A program made the translations under genes and the position numbers. Below are positions 38,801-46,616 of a DNA stretch of 64,000 nt, piece after piece. Below the pieces are notes generated by a model that saw nothing but the letters and a program-made list of their open reading frames with translations, had not been told where the DNA came from and made no database searches. Source of the DNA: Petrolisthes cinctipes. Its lineage: Eukaryota; Arthropoda; Malacostraca; Decapoda; Porcellanidae. How positions within the stretch are numbered: the first letter of the stretch is position 1; the number at the start of each line of letters is the position of its first letter. The stretch covers positions 333,501-397,500 of the forward strand of contig JAWQEG010000261.1 of NCBI GenBank assembly GCA_033782935.1, read 5' to 3'.

Positions 38801-39685
38801 ATTCCTCTCACACAGTACCCTGCGGCAATCTGGCGTCCACCATGGAACTCTATGCTTTGCGCTATCTACCGAAGTCTTAGGAATTGTTGCCATTGCGGCT
38901 TTGAGGATATTATCTTGAATATTATTTACTTTATCATCAATGGTTTCTCCAACAATTTCAATATTGACACCCTTTGTGAAGGACACCCAGTCTGCTTTTT
39001 TTACGTTAAATTTAGGTGCTGAAGGCTCTTTAATAGTGTCGCTTTTAAATTTAATCACAATAGGAAAATGGTCGCTTCCCAATGAGTCATCAATGGGTAG
39101 CCACTGGCAAGAGGCTGCAATTGATGGGGAGACCAGAGATAGGTCAAGAACGCTAAAATTACCAGTATTATCATCAACTCTCGTCGGACTACCGTCGTTC
39201 AGAAGAACCAAATTGGAATCACTGATTAGCCTAGCCATCTGTTCCCCCTTTCTGTCATCCTGCAGGGAACCCCATAACGTATGATGAGCATTAAAATCAC
39301 CTACAATTAATTTTCTACAGGGCAGACTGTCCTGTAGATCAAAAACATCATCATAAGTTACTGTATCAGGAGGACAGTAGACAGAACAGATAGTCAGGTA
39401 GGTGCCACCGAATTTTACTCTGCAAGCGACACTTTCCAGAGGAAAATTACAGGGCACATCAGTGAACGGGAGGTTATGGCGGATGTAGATTGCCACTCCA
39501 CCTCCACCCCTCCCCCCACGGTCCCTCCTAATTAACTTGTAGTTCCGAAGCTGAACAACCTCGTCTTCGACTTGGTCGTTCTGATGAGTTTCCTGAAGGG
39601 CAATAATATCGGCAGCGTAAGAACAAGTCAAAAGTTTAAGTTCATTTAATCTAGCTCTAAGACTTCGACAGTTCCATTGGAGTAT
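35882..39685 (-). CDS. C2 ORF2: endonuclease, RT, RNase H with expanded linker
   Basis: An open frame of about 1267 residues down to the stop at 35882. Endonuclease at residues 1-220 (LQWNCRSLRARLNEL, IVGDFNAHHTLWGS, LGSDHFPIVIKF). RT at about 470-800 (SYRPIALTSCLCKVMER, FLDIEKAYDMTW, GVPQGSVLSPTLF, YADD near 37690). The Pro/Gly/His linker at about 855-950 has an extra repeat unit compared with C1. RNase H starts at about 1030 (LYTDGSKTDECVGAG, AELFAI, FTDSLSSLQ, NEQADILAG), followed by a C-terminal CTSCNTILSINHLLIFC. The position homologous to the family A ORF2 ATG is ATA (39685-39683), two bases after the ORF1 stop, and no ATG precedes the endonuclease. Start is therefore assigned by homology only. 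Confidence 0.88.
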   Translation of the reverse strand: MLQWNCRSLRARLNELKLLTCSYAADIIALQETHQNDQVEDEVVQLRNYKLIRRDRGGRGGGGVAIYIRHNLPFTDVPCNFPLESVACRVKFGGTYLTICSVYCPPDTVTYDDVFDLQDSLPCRKLIVGDFNAHHTLWGSLQDDRKGEQMARLISDSNLVLLNDGSPTRVDDNTGNFSVLDLSLVSPSIAASCQWLPIDDSLGSDHFPIVIKFKSDTIKEPSAPKFNVKKADWVSFTKGVNIEIVGETIDDKVNNIQDNILKAAMATIPKTSVDSAKHRVPWWTPDCRRVLCERNRAYRLFKNRISDENFRKYKLARARARRTIRQAKRDSWRCFVSSINSETSISQVWSTVRKLNKKKISNKTTNITFNNINYDEPRDIANALARQFSFASSSENYHPAFLPIKEASELQHIDFATGDELDYNSDLTMQELVQALGACSGTFPGPDEIRYEMIKHLYHDSMVKMLQVFNEIWRGHTFPNSWHFAHVIPIPKGGGDPRSTSSYRPIALTSCLCKVMERIVNRRLLHFLNSRNLLVDEQCGFRKGRQTLDQLVNLEVQIQEAFAKKQFLIAVFLDIEKAYDMTWRHGLLRKLYAMGLRGNLPFFVKNFISDRTFSVKLFSDTVTFSDIFVQANGVPQGSVLSPTLFLCMINDILPAPPRNLKYSLYADDCAIWHSSCNAEFSATRIQLALDLIHNWGLQWGFKFSVRKSVGVIFTHRKKPDVRLTMGINPLPIQNSTKFLGLHFDSRLTWRVHVSQLKIKCLKALNLLKCISGTQWGADRKSLLMLYKSLIRSRVDYGSIVYGSASESVLKGLDVVQNACLRVCLGALRCTRIERLEVESQVPPLRLRRDQLLLVYCAKKSRVPSHLPGNALLRQQHPGGHGARPLAEGPSRPSGNPCAPGGTGVRPMGTRPQVQVPGEPSHPPGNALVRHLQPGGHGDRPPEGPSYPPGRRTAPEGTGVRSLRARLHDLVECVGIELSTIDSLVLVNIAPWETPPFTIVDSWLPGVKSRVPEVEVHQRFREIIVQHLSYFHLYTDGSKTDECVGAGVWSTECQLRFRLPIHTSIFIAELFAINKALDFALSTTHDRIVIFTDSLSSLQAIKSLNTTNNEIQGNIISKLFCANKSIKLIWVPSHYGIYGNEQADILAGSTVDLDISIVRTDLRCFVSLIKSRIHLLWQRQWTRLDIRNKVRTVIEPWATSSWRSRRDEVVLARLRVNATWLTHLEPYINRNFPPQCTSCNTILSINHLLIFCIDYENQRSKIKQYFQL
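36830..37095 (-). repeat. Coding minisatellite in the C2 ORF2 linker
   Basis: Two diverged copies of a unit of about 55 codons, each with a P-G-N-A-L core (SHLPGNALLRQQHPGGHG and SHPPGNALVRHLQPGGHG) and a P-G/E-G-T-G-V-R core (APGGTGVR and APEGTGVR). C1 has a single unit (about 25200-25350). The size change is 165 bp and in frame. Confidence 0.85.
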
Positions 39686-39687
39686 GG

Positions 39688-41064
39688 TTAGCGCGAAGAT
39701 TTTCGCTGTTTATGGGGTTTCTTGGAGCCTTGTTCGTCTGGCCGAACCTTTTTGTGCTGGGAGGGAAGACCCTCTTCCTCCTCTGCACTTCCCGGAAACC
39801 TCCCGCGGGCAGGTTTCGCGACGGTAGTCTCCATCGCCTGTTCCTCTCCATGAGGTACAGAGCCAGTCCTCGAACGGCTCGTCTCGCGACGAACCGGACG
39901 ACTCCCGGATGTAGGCTTCATGGGAGTCACCTGAGCGAGAACATGAGATTTTGAAGCTGATACGGTATCATCAGCTTTGTGGTGCTTCTTTTGCTGGGTT
40001 GATTCAACAACTTCTAATTTCTTTGTCAAACTTTCTACTAGCAACGTTAATTTATTTACAGTATCCTTCAAGTCTTTAATTTCATTATCTTTAGCTTGGA
40101 TAGCCACGTTAACATTTGCTGTAGTTACAGGAGCAGTGGTGCCAGTCATAGCTGCAGCATAGGAAACTGTGGGAGTTTGGTTAACCCCCTCCACCTTCCT
40201 CTTTGCCTCACCATAACTAACATCATGAGCCCTCATGTATGCCATTGCTTCAGTCTCCACTTTAAGGCTCCTGCAGTCACCTGCACTTGCCTCGTGGGGG
40301 CCGCCACAATTAGCACACCTGAAGACTGTCTCTGAACACAACTCAGTCTCGTGTCTACCTGCACATTTACCACAAGTGAATGAATCTTTATTAAAGCACC
40401 TCAATGCTGTGTGTCCGAATTTCTGGCAACGGAAACAACGCATCGGTTTCTGAATGTATGGTCTAACGTGAACAATTTCATATCCAATCTTTACAGTTTC
40501 CGGAATCTGTGCTGAAGCAAAAGTCAGGAAACACAAGCCAAATTTCTCTCTCTTGTTCTCTCTCATCCTGGTCATACTTTGAACATCAACAACGCCTTGG
40601 TCCTTCATTCCTTCCAAAATGTCAGCCTCATCCAGAGCGGCCAAATCCCTATGGAAAATGACGCCCTTACAGGTATTCGGCCCCACTGGAATGGTGGCTT
40701 TCACCTTAAAGTTATGAATTTGCGTCAGTTTAAGGAGATCCTTAACCTGGGATGCCTTCAGTACTTTTACCAGGATACTACCATCACGCAACTTGTTAGC
40801 AGCAGCAAGACTGCCACCCACTTGACCATCAAGGACCTTTTTGACGATAAAGGGGTTAAAGTTTTTGAGAGACTGACCCTCATCAACACATCTAATATTT
40901 ACATAGCGAGCATTCATTGGAGGAATTTTAACATCAGGTTGTCTTTGTCTGTCTGCCGTAGGGGTTCCATTATTGTCAGCCATTGTCCTAGTTTGGTCCT
41001 TGGTCGTTAACCTCCCTCCTTGAGGAGGAGGGAGGCTAGTCGGGGGTTCATCCATCCGGGGCAT
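39688..41064 (-). CDS. C2 ORF1: gag-like zinc-knuckle protein
   Basis: An intact 458-residue protein from the ATG at 41064 (MPRMDEPPTSLPPPQGG). Order: Pro-rich start, conserved domain (ARYVNIRCVDEGQSLKNF, NPFIVKKVLDGQVGG, GVIFHRDLAALDEADI), IPETVKIGYEIVHVRPYIQ, knuckles CFRCQKFGHTALRC, CGKCAGRHETELC and CANCGGPHEASAGDC (residues about 215-270), a heptad-like stretch (DNEIKDLKDTVNKLTLLVES, about 335-360), and a basic Ser/Arg/Lys tail. It is clearly homologous to family A ORF1 and probably binds element RNA. The stop TAA is followed after two bases by the presumed ORF2 start. Confidence 0.93.
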   Translation of the reverse strand: MPRMDEPPTSLPPPQGGRLTTKDQTRTMADNNGTPTADRQRQPDVKIPPMNARYVNIRCVDEGQSLKNFNPFIVKKVLDGQVGGSLAAANKLRDGSILVKVLKASQVKDLLKLTQIHNFKVKATIPVGPNTCKGVIFHRDLAALDEADILEGMKDQGVVDVQSMTRMRENKREKFGLCFLTFASAQIPETVKIGYEIVHVRPYIQKPMRCFRCQKFGHTALRCFNKDSFTCGKCAGRHETELCSETVFRCANCGGPHEASAGDCRSLKVETEAMAYMRAHDVSYGEAKRKVEGVNQTPTVSYAAAMTGTTAPVTTANVNVAIQAKDNEIKDLKDTVNKLTLLVESLTKKLEVVESTQQKKHHKADDTVSASKSHVLAQVTPMKPTSGSRPVRRETSRSRTGSVPHGEEQAMETTVAKPARGRFPGSAEEEEGLPSQHKKVRPDEQGSKKPHKQRKSSR

Positions 41065-41746
41065 CGGACTACGTCCGAACCCTCTCCTCGCACACTCACC
41101 TACCTCCCTTAACTATTGTATCAACCCCCAAAAATGGACAATAATTTAGGGAATAAAAGTTACCTTTACTCGCCCCCCCCTAGTGGTAGCCTGGCGGCGT
41201 TCTCCAGTACCAGCTAGGGGATCGGAGTTTGTGCGGAAGGAACTTCCCCACCACCGAACCTGCCAAATGCAAGGGGTGGTGTAGTAGGAACCCACCTCCC
41301 AAGCGAATACCGTTGCTCAGCCAAGAGACAACCGTAGGCCCAGGAGGTCGCACGGAAAATATAGAAGAAAAAGTAGTTCAAGAAAAAGAGGTGCCCAAAT
41401 GACGCACCAGACTACTGGGCCCCCCTACCACAGGGTTTCCCCTGAGGCAGTGAGTGCTGCGGATCTGGTATGGGGAACAACTAACTACTATCTACCATAT
41501 ACTACTGGTTGTCCTCCAGCAAAAAACAAAACACTGAAGGTGTACACAGCAGTGCAGCAAAACGCTGCGAATTTACTTTACTTAATTACTTTACACAAGG
41601 CAGAGAAACAACAGAGTACTGCCGGTAAGAGGCCTCGGTACACCAAGGTAACTCCACGAACAATACTGTAGTCTGTTGTTGCTATGCACAACGAGGACGA
41701 GGTCTGGACACAACAAAGTCTGGACGCATAATGGGCTGGCTCAGCC
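41065..41746 (-). promoter_or_regulatory. C2 5'UTR and 5' junction
   Basis: Near-identical to 35010-35681. At the 5' end C2 has GGCTGAGCCAGCC between the 11-mer and CATTATGCG, whereas C1 has only CA. The extra 13 bases may be untemplated or host-derived. No coding sequence is supported. Confidence 0.55.
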
Positions 41747-41757
41747 GTGTTCAGTCA
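41747..41757 (-). repeat. Junction J5: outer copy of the LINE target 11-mer
   Basis: GTGTTCAGTCA, identical to 35682-35692. This is the right-hand edge of the five-copy array and the boundary to non-LINE DNA. Confidence 0.88.
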
Positions 41758-42031
41758 GCCGGGGACAGCTGCTTATATACACCTCCAACGACTGCTGATT
41801 GGCTGATCCTTAAGACCACATGTCTCTGATAGGTTCAGCGTATGTAATCGACTCTGCCATAGGTTGCGAGCACGTAAGCTCGTCTGTGATAGGTTGATAA
41901 GGCCCTCACTATCTACGCCATTTGGTAGGTTAGGGCAAGAAGGGCGGGTTGGTTACGGTCAGTTAGAGATGGTTTGCGGGGGACGTCCCACAGCCGACGA
42001 CTGGTTGTCGAGTGTTGACTGTAGGTATGTA
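41758..42031 (-). promoter_or_regulatory. Promoter-like host DNA next to the LINE target site
   Basis: On the minus strand GTATATAAGC (41780-41771) puts a TATA box about 30 bp before the 3' end of the target 10-mer, so a predicted transcription start falls on the insertion site. Upstream are AGCCAATC (41804-41797) and three related boxes AACCTATC, AACCTATG and AACCTATC at 41835, 41865 and 41895, spaced 31, 30 and 30 bp; further GGTAGGTT/GGTTGGTT-type boxes lie near 41924-41954 on +. This looks like a strong TATA plus CCAAT-array promoter, as in some multicopy genes. The gene it served is not in the window. No ORF is supported here. Confidence 0.55.
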
Positions 42032-42056
42032 CGTGACAGTGTGTGTGTGTGTGTGT

Positions 42057-42061
<5 letters not shown>
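42032..42061 (+). mobile_element. Left piece of an old 5'-truncated B-family tail (B')
   Basis: GTGACAGTGTGTGTG... resembles the (GT)n-rich 3'UTR of family B and joins, across the B3 insertion, to 47727-47810, which holds the conserved B 3' terminal block. The left boundary is approximate. Confidence 0.6.
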
Positions 42062-42090
<29 letters not shown>

Positions 42091-42254
42091 CATTGCGCCG
42101 TAGCGTCAGTCAATAGGCAGACAACAGTACACAAGGGTAGGCGGGACTCACAAGAACCCAATGACCACACACACACACATGCGCACACACACACACATCA
42201 CGAAAACATAACAGAATGAAGCACAAGCATACAGACAAATATTTACATCATGAC

Positions 42255-45200
42255 CTACATAAATCCACCAAAACGAGGGTGGCGCACCAGAAGTTCCTCC
42301 AGAGCCTGATGGTTCAGCAGGTGTCGACAAACCACATCAAGTGGCAGGCCCTGGGGCAGCAAGTGTCGGACAGTGGGGCAGGCTAGGCAATAGTGCTCTA
42401 TAGTGTTAGCACGAGGCGCTCGACACAAGCGACACTCAGTGAAGGGAGGCTCACCCTGCATCCCAGCAACCTGCCACGGTGGCCGGTAACCAAGCCTCAA
42501 ACGAGCAGAGACTACATTGTGCCTCCGAACCATGAGGCCTCGACGACGGTAGGAATATTTGTGACGGCATACAGACTCGTAATGGGTGATGGAGATGCTG
42601 AAGGGCCTCTCTGCATCCCTGCGTCGCCGTACAGGAAGGAGAGCGGCGGAGCGGACTTTAGAGAGGTAACATGTCAGGGAGAGAGGACGTCCAGCACCAC
42701 GAGGAGGCAGATGGCAGGCTTCCTTTGCGAGTCTGTCAACTGTACCATTGTGACGTAAACCTACATGGGATGGCACCCATAAAAATTTGACAGTCAATTT
42801 ACGATGACGCAATAAGGCCAAAAACGATAAAATCTGCTGAACAACAGTAGAGTGTGTGGGCTGAACACTAGAGAGGGAATGAAGGGCAGGTTTGGAGTCA
42901 CAAAAAATGGCAGCATTCACTCCACATTGACAAACAACACTAACAGCATCCAGAATGGCATACAGTTCACACAATGTTGAGCTAGAGTGGTTACAGAGAC
43001 GACGGCCAACCCAGCCCCCTGGAGGTGACTCCAGGTCAGGCGAGAAAACAGCACAACCTGCTGCACCATCCACCTGCAATGAGCCATCAGTGTAGAGGCA
43101 GTATGGATCTGTGATGGAGGAAGTCACTGTTTCTATGTGTTCTAGAGCCAACTGCCGCTGTAGAGAAGGCAGCTCCGACTTGGAAGTAGGTGTAAAGCTC
43201 ACATCAGGTGTTGGTAGCATCCATGGAGGGGGCCCTGGGGGTACGTCTGCAACCATTATATCTATATTAAGACCACGGAGCACAGAGGAAACAGACCTTA
43301 TAAGAGTACGTCCAGCAGGCAGTATGGGAGGGACCGGGTAGTTTGGTCTAAGAGAAGTCCTGACTAACTGAGAGTAATGGGGTGAAAGATGTGCGAAATG
43401 GAGGCACTTGACAGTGAAGCCAGTAACATTACAATAAATTCTCTCGATTAATGGGGGAAGACGCAACTCACGCTGCATGTTCACTATCCTGGTCGACATT
43501 GGACAGCCGAGAATTATTCTCATTGCTCTATTCTGAAATTTTTCTAAAGTTTCCAGAGTAGCCCTGGGAAGTTGAATCAAAGCAGGGGAGAGGTAATCAA
43601 CAACTGAACGGATAAAAGCAATATAGATGGTTCTGGCTACAGGGATGGAGATGCCCGAGGAGTTGTTAGATAGCCATTGAAGTGGTGTAAGTCGGCGCTG
43701 GAGACGACCCAATAAGTCCTGGACAATGGGATGGTCTTGAGGTCTGGCAGGGACAATCGGCCAAATATTGACTGGCGCACCCAGGTAGCAGTACTGGGAA
43801 CACATGGGAATGACAGTCCCTCCAATGGTGAACACTGGCTGAGCTTGAGGAAGGCGGCAGGTGAATATTCTGCTCTTATCTGGGGAGACAATAATGCCAC
43901 AGTGAGAGGAGACCACAGAGAAGGAGTCAAGAAACCGCTGGAGATCCCTTGGTGAGGTAGAATGAACACAGATATCATCAGCATAGCATGTAATTGTAGT
44001 TCCAGGTATATCAGGGAGAGAAGTGAGCAACCGATGCATCAGAATATTAAATAACAATGGGCTGAGAACACCACCTTGAGGCGTACCAAGATGAAAACTG
44101 CGCAAAGGACTGAGTGCACCACTGAAAAACACATGGGAGGTCCTGTTACTCAGGTAGCCCCGAATCCACCGTAGTAGATTACCCTTTATCCCAAAGTCAA
44201 CCAGTTGATCCAAAATGACGTCTCTATTAGCAACATCGAAGGCACTTCGAAGGTCAATGAAGGCCACCACACTGTCCCTGGAAAGGCGAGAGTACAGGTC
44301 GACTAGGCAGTGATGTGTGCTCCGCTGGGGAAGGAAACCAAACAGCCACGGAGAAAGACGATCCTGCAGTCTGTACATGAGACGATTGAGTAAGATTCTC
44401 TCCATAACCTTACAGAAACAGGAAGTAAGGGAAATAGGCCTGAACTTCGCAGTGCCGGGCTTAGGGATGGGTATTATTGTGCTGCTGGTCCAGGCTCGTG
44501 GTACACAACCGTCACGAAGACAAAGATTGTACAGTCGAAGTAGAGGGTTCCCAGAAACTTGTTGAAGTAGACGCAGCACAGCATAAGTAATACCATCATC
44601 ACCAGGGGAAGAAGCTTTACCCCGAGAGAGAGCACGGCGCAACTCCTCCTCAGTTATCTCCTCTGCATCATCGTCATCATCTTGTAACAGAGCAGACATT
44701 AGACGTAGCCGATGGAGAGCAGCACGGGAAGCGAGTGCATCTTGTATGTGGATGGGTAGACTGGCTTGGGTAGATTGTTCTGACCAGGCATCGACAAGTT
44801 GTTTGGCATAGTCGGCAGGAGTGTGATGACGAGCAGTGGCCGGTGTCTTTTTAACAACCCGACGGATGAGGTGCCACATAGAAGCCACACTTGTTTGCTG
44901 GTTGATGCTGTCCGTGAACCGCTGCCAAGACTCAGTGTGAGCACAATCCTGCAGGGCAACTAAAGCGTCCCTAGACATCTGGTAACGATGGAGTAGGTCA
45001 GGGGTTGGGTTGGCTTGAAACAATAGGCCATCACGTTCAGCCTCCTCCTTTGCCTCCTGTATACGTGCATCCAGCGTCCAGGAGTGGGCAGTATGGCGAT
45101 GCTGGAGGTGTGGCCGGGAGACGTATAGCCTATAAAAGTCATGAGTAGCAGATACAAGATCAGAGTACAACTGTTCAGCTGATGATATGTCAAATGTAGG

Positions 45201-46616
45201 GAATACATGGGTCATAAATAAGATGTAAGTCGGGCAATATTTAGGGGGCATAGCAATACGCAAACGAGTGGCTGAAGCACCCGACCCAGCAGTTAGAGAA
45301 TAATGAAACCGAAGAGCAATGTGATCAGAGAATAAGTCTGGCACAGAGGAGCACTGGACCTGAGATGCTATCAGGCCAGACGAGAGGATGTAATCCAGAG
45401 TACTTCCCCGGCAATGAGTGGCACCGCCAGTGTCCCAGTGTGTCAGATGATGCTTGCGGATGTATGAAAGGAGACGAACACCATTACGATTAATAGAGCC
45501 AGTACCATCACCCAAATCAGAATGCCGAGCATTAAAATCTCCCATATACACCATACCACGCACTGTTGGAGAAGGAAGAGCCTCAAGAGTGAGTCTAGCT
45601 GGGGCAGAATAGACATTACATAGTTGGAGTATTCCATTCCCAGGTAGAACCTCAAATAGCTGAAAGGTCATGTCAGGATCAGTGGAGGTACGGAGAAGGC
45701 GATGTGGCAAGGAGCTATGTATGTAAGTCAAGAGACCATTCCTTACCAGATGAACATATGGCACATAACCTGAGAGGGGAGGAGCTTGCCCAGCAGCGAG
45801 CGGCCGTCCTAGAAATGCTTCCTGGAGAAAAATAACACTGGGATGATGACGAAAAATATAGGCCTTGAGTTGAGTGAGCTTAGCATAACTGGTGATACCA
45901 CATACATTCCAGGAGATGACATCCAGCCGGCAATCACTAGCGAACACTGTATTTGGAGGTAGAAGTCCGGTGAGTGGGGGCAGATGAGCGACCTGGAGAA
46001 GAAGATGGACCAGGAGAAGGGACTGACTCGAAAAGCTTTTCAAGGCGAGATGCAACAGTATCCATCTTTTCGGTAAGGGTAGTGACAGTTGAGATGATGG
46101 CCTGCTGAGCCTCGACCAAGGTGGAGAGTTTGGAGTCATTGGCAGCCTGAGCGGCAACCAGCCCATCAATCCTGGCTTCAAGGGCAGAAAAGCGGTTTTC
46201 GAGAGCCGTACATCGTGACATGAGGGTAGCAACAGACTTGCGGAGGACCAGGTCTGGAGGTGAGGCAGGGCTGGTAGGAGGAGCAGGGCTGGTAGGAGGA
46301 GCAGACTGGGGAGGTGGTGGTGGTGGTGGTGGTGGTGGAGGCAGAGCAATAGTAGAGACACGATCCTGGACCTTACGTCGAGTACATCCATGCCACACGT
46401 TAACCCCTGGCTGAAGGCATCGTGGACACTTCCATCGAGACGTATCTTCAGGAGGTGAAGGCTCAGAGGTGGAGGCAGCAGGACGTGATGGTTCACCCCT
46501 GACAGGACACGTCTTGGAATCATGGTCGGCCGCACACCATGCACATTTCGACCTGGCAGAACAGTACCGGGAGATATGCCCCACACCCCAGCACCTGTAG
46601 CACCAAGGCTGGTCAT
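42255..46616 (-). CDS. B3 ORF2: endonuclease, RT, RNase H
   Basis: An intact 1453-codon frame with the same domain order as B1 and B2: overlap segment, endonuclease (LDVISWNVCG; MGDFNARHSDLG), RT (FRPISLTSCFCKVMER; AFIDLRSAFD; GTPQGGVLSPLLFN; YADD near 43980), RNase H (LYTDGSLQVDGAAG; FCDSKPALHS) and C-terminal Cys/His motif. The overlap segment has an extra LLLLPA-type repeat, matching an added PPTSPA unit in ORF1. This shows the two frames change together by length-neutral-to-frame indels. No disabling change is seen. Confidence 0.92.
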   Translation of the reverse strand: MTSLGATGAGVWGISPGTVLPGRNVHGVRPTMIPRRVLSGVNHHVLLPPPLSLHLLKIRLDGSVHDAFSQGLTCGMDVLDVRSRIVSLLLLCLHHHHHHHHLPSLLLLPALLLLPALPHLQTWSSASLLLPSCHDVRLSKTAFLPLKPGLMGWLPLRLPMTPNSPPWSRLSRPSSQLSLPLPKRWILLHLALKSFSSQSLLLVHLLLQVAHLPPLTGLLPPNTVFASDCRLDVISWNVCGITSYAKLTQLKAYIFRHHPSVIFLQEAFLGRPLAAGQAPPLSGYVPYVHLVRNGLLTYIHSSLPHRLLRTSTDPDMTFQLFEVLPGNGILQLCNVYSAPARLTLEALPSPTVRGMVYMGDFNARHSDLGDGTGSINRNGVRLLSYIRKHHLTHWDTGGATHCRGSTLDYILSSGLIASQVQCSSVPDLFSDHIALRFHYSLTAGSGASATRLRIAMPPKYCPTYILFMTHVFPTFDISSAEQLYSDLVSATHDFYRLYVSRPHLQHRHTAHSWTLDARIQEAKEEAERDGLLFQANPTPDLLHRYQMSRDALVALQDCAHTESWQRFTDSINQQTSVASMWHLIRRVVKKTPATARHHTPADYAKQLVDAWSEQSTQASLPIHIQDALASRAALHRLRLMSALLQDDDDDAEEITEEELRRALSRGKASSPGDDGITYAVLRLLQQVSGNPLLRLYNLCLRDGCVPRAWTSSTIIPIPKPGTAKFRPISLTSCFCKVMERILLNRLMYRLQDRLSPWLFGFLPQRSTHHCLVDLYSRLSRDSVVAFIDLRSAFDVANRDVILDQLVDFGIKGNLLRWIRGYLSNRTSHVFFSGALSPLRSFHLGTPQGGVLSPLLFNILMHRLLTSLPDIPGTTITCYADDICVHSTSPRDLQRFLDSFSVVSSHCGIIVSPDKSRIFTCRLPQAQPVFTIGGTVIPMCSQYCYLGAPVNIWPIVPARPQDHPIVQDLLGRLQRRLTPLQWLSNNSSGISIPVARTIYIAFIRSVVDYLSPALIQLPRATLETLEKFQNRAMRIILGCPMSTRIVNMQRELRLPPLIERIYCNVTGFTVKCLHFAHLSPHYSQLVRTSLRPNYPVPPILPAGRTLIRSVSSVLRGLNIDIMVADVPPGPPPWMLPTPDVSFTPTSKSELPSLQRQLALEHIETVTSSITDPYCLYTDGSLQVDGAAGCAVFSPDLESPPGGWVGRRLCNHSSSTLCELYAILDAVSVVCQCGVNAAIFCDSKPALHSLSSVQPTHSTVVQQILSFLALLRHRKLTVKFLWVPSHVGLRHNGTVDRLAKEACHLPPRGAGRPLSLTCYLSKVRSAALLPVRRRRDAERPFSISITHYESVCRHKYSYRRRGLMVRRHNVVSARLRLGYRPPWQVAGMQGEPPFTECRLCRAPRANTIEHYCLACPTVRHLLPQGLPLDVVCRHLLNHQALEELLVRHPRFGGFM

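Larger units (their letters stand above)
35693..41746 (-). mobile_element. Full-length LINE family C copy C2 (ORFs intact)
   Basis: A 6.05-kb minus-strand element: short 3'UTR with stem-loop, ORF2, ORF1, 680-bp 5'UTR. Both ORFs are open. It has an 11-bp flanking duplication and is the copy closest to the promoter-like DNA at 41758-42031. It differs from C1 by scattered substitutions, a 165-bp linker expansion in ORF2 and different 3' terminal codons of ORF2. Confidence 0.95.

Noticed and set aside
24330..41064. C1 and C2 considered as a segmental duplication rather than separate insertions
   Set aside because: Each has its own flanking 10-mer, different 5' junction bases, different 3' terminal bases and a different linker length, which fits independent insertions better.
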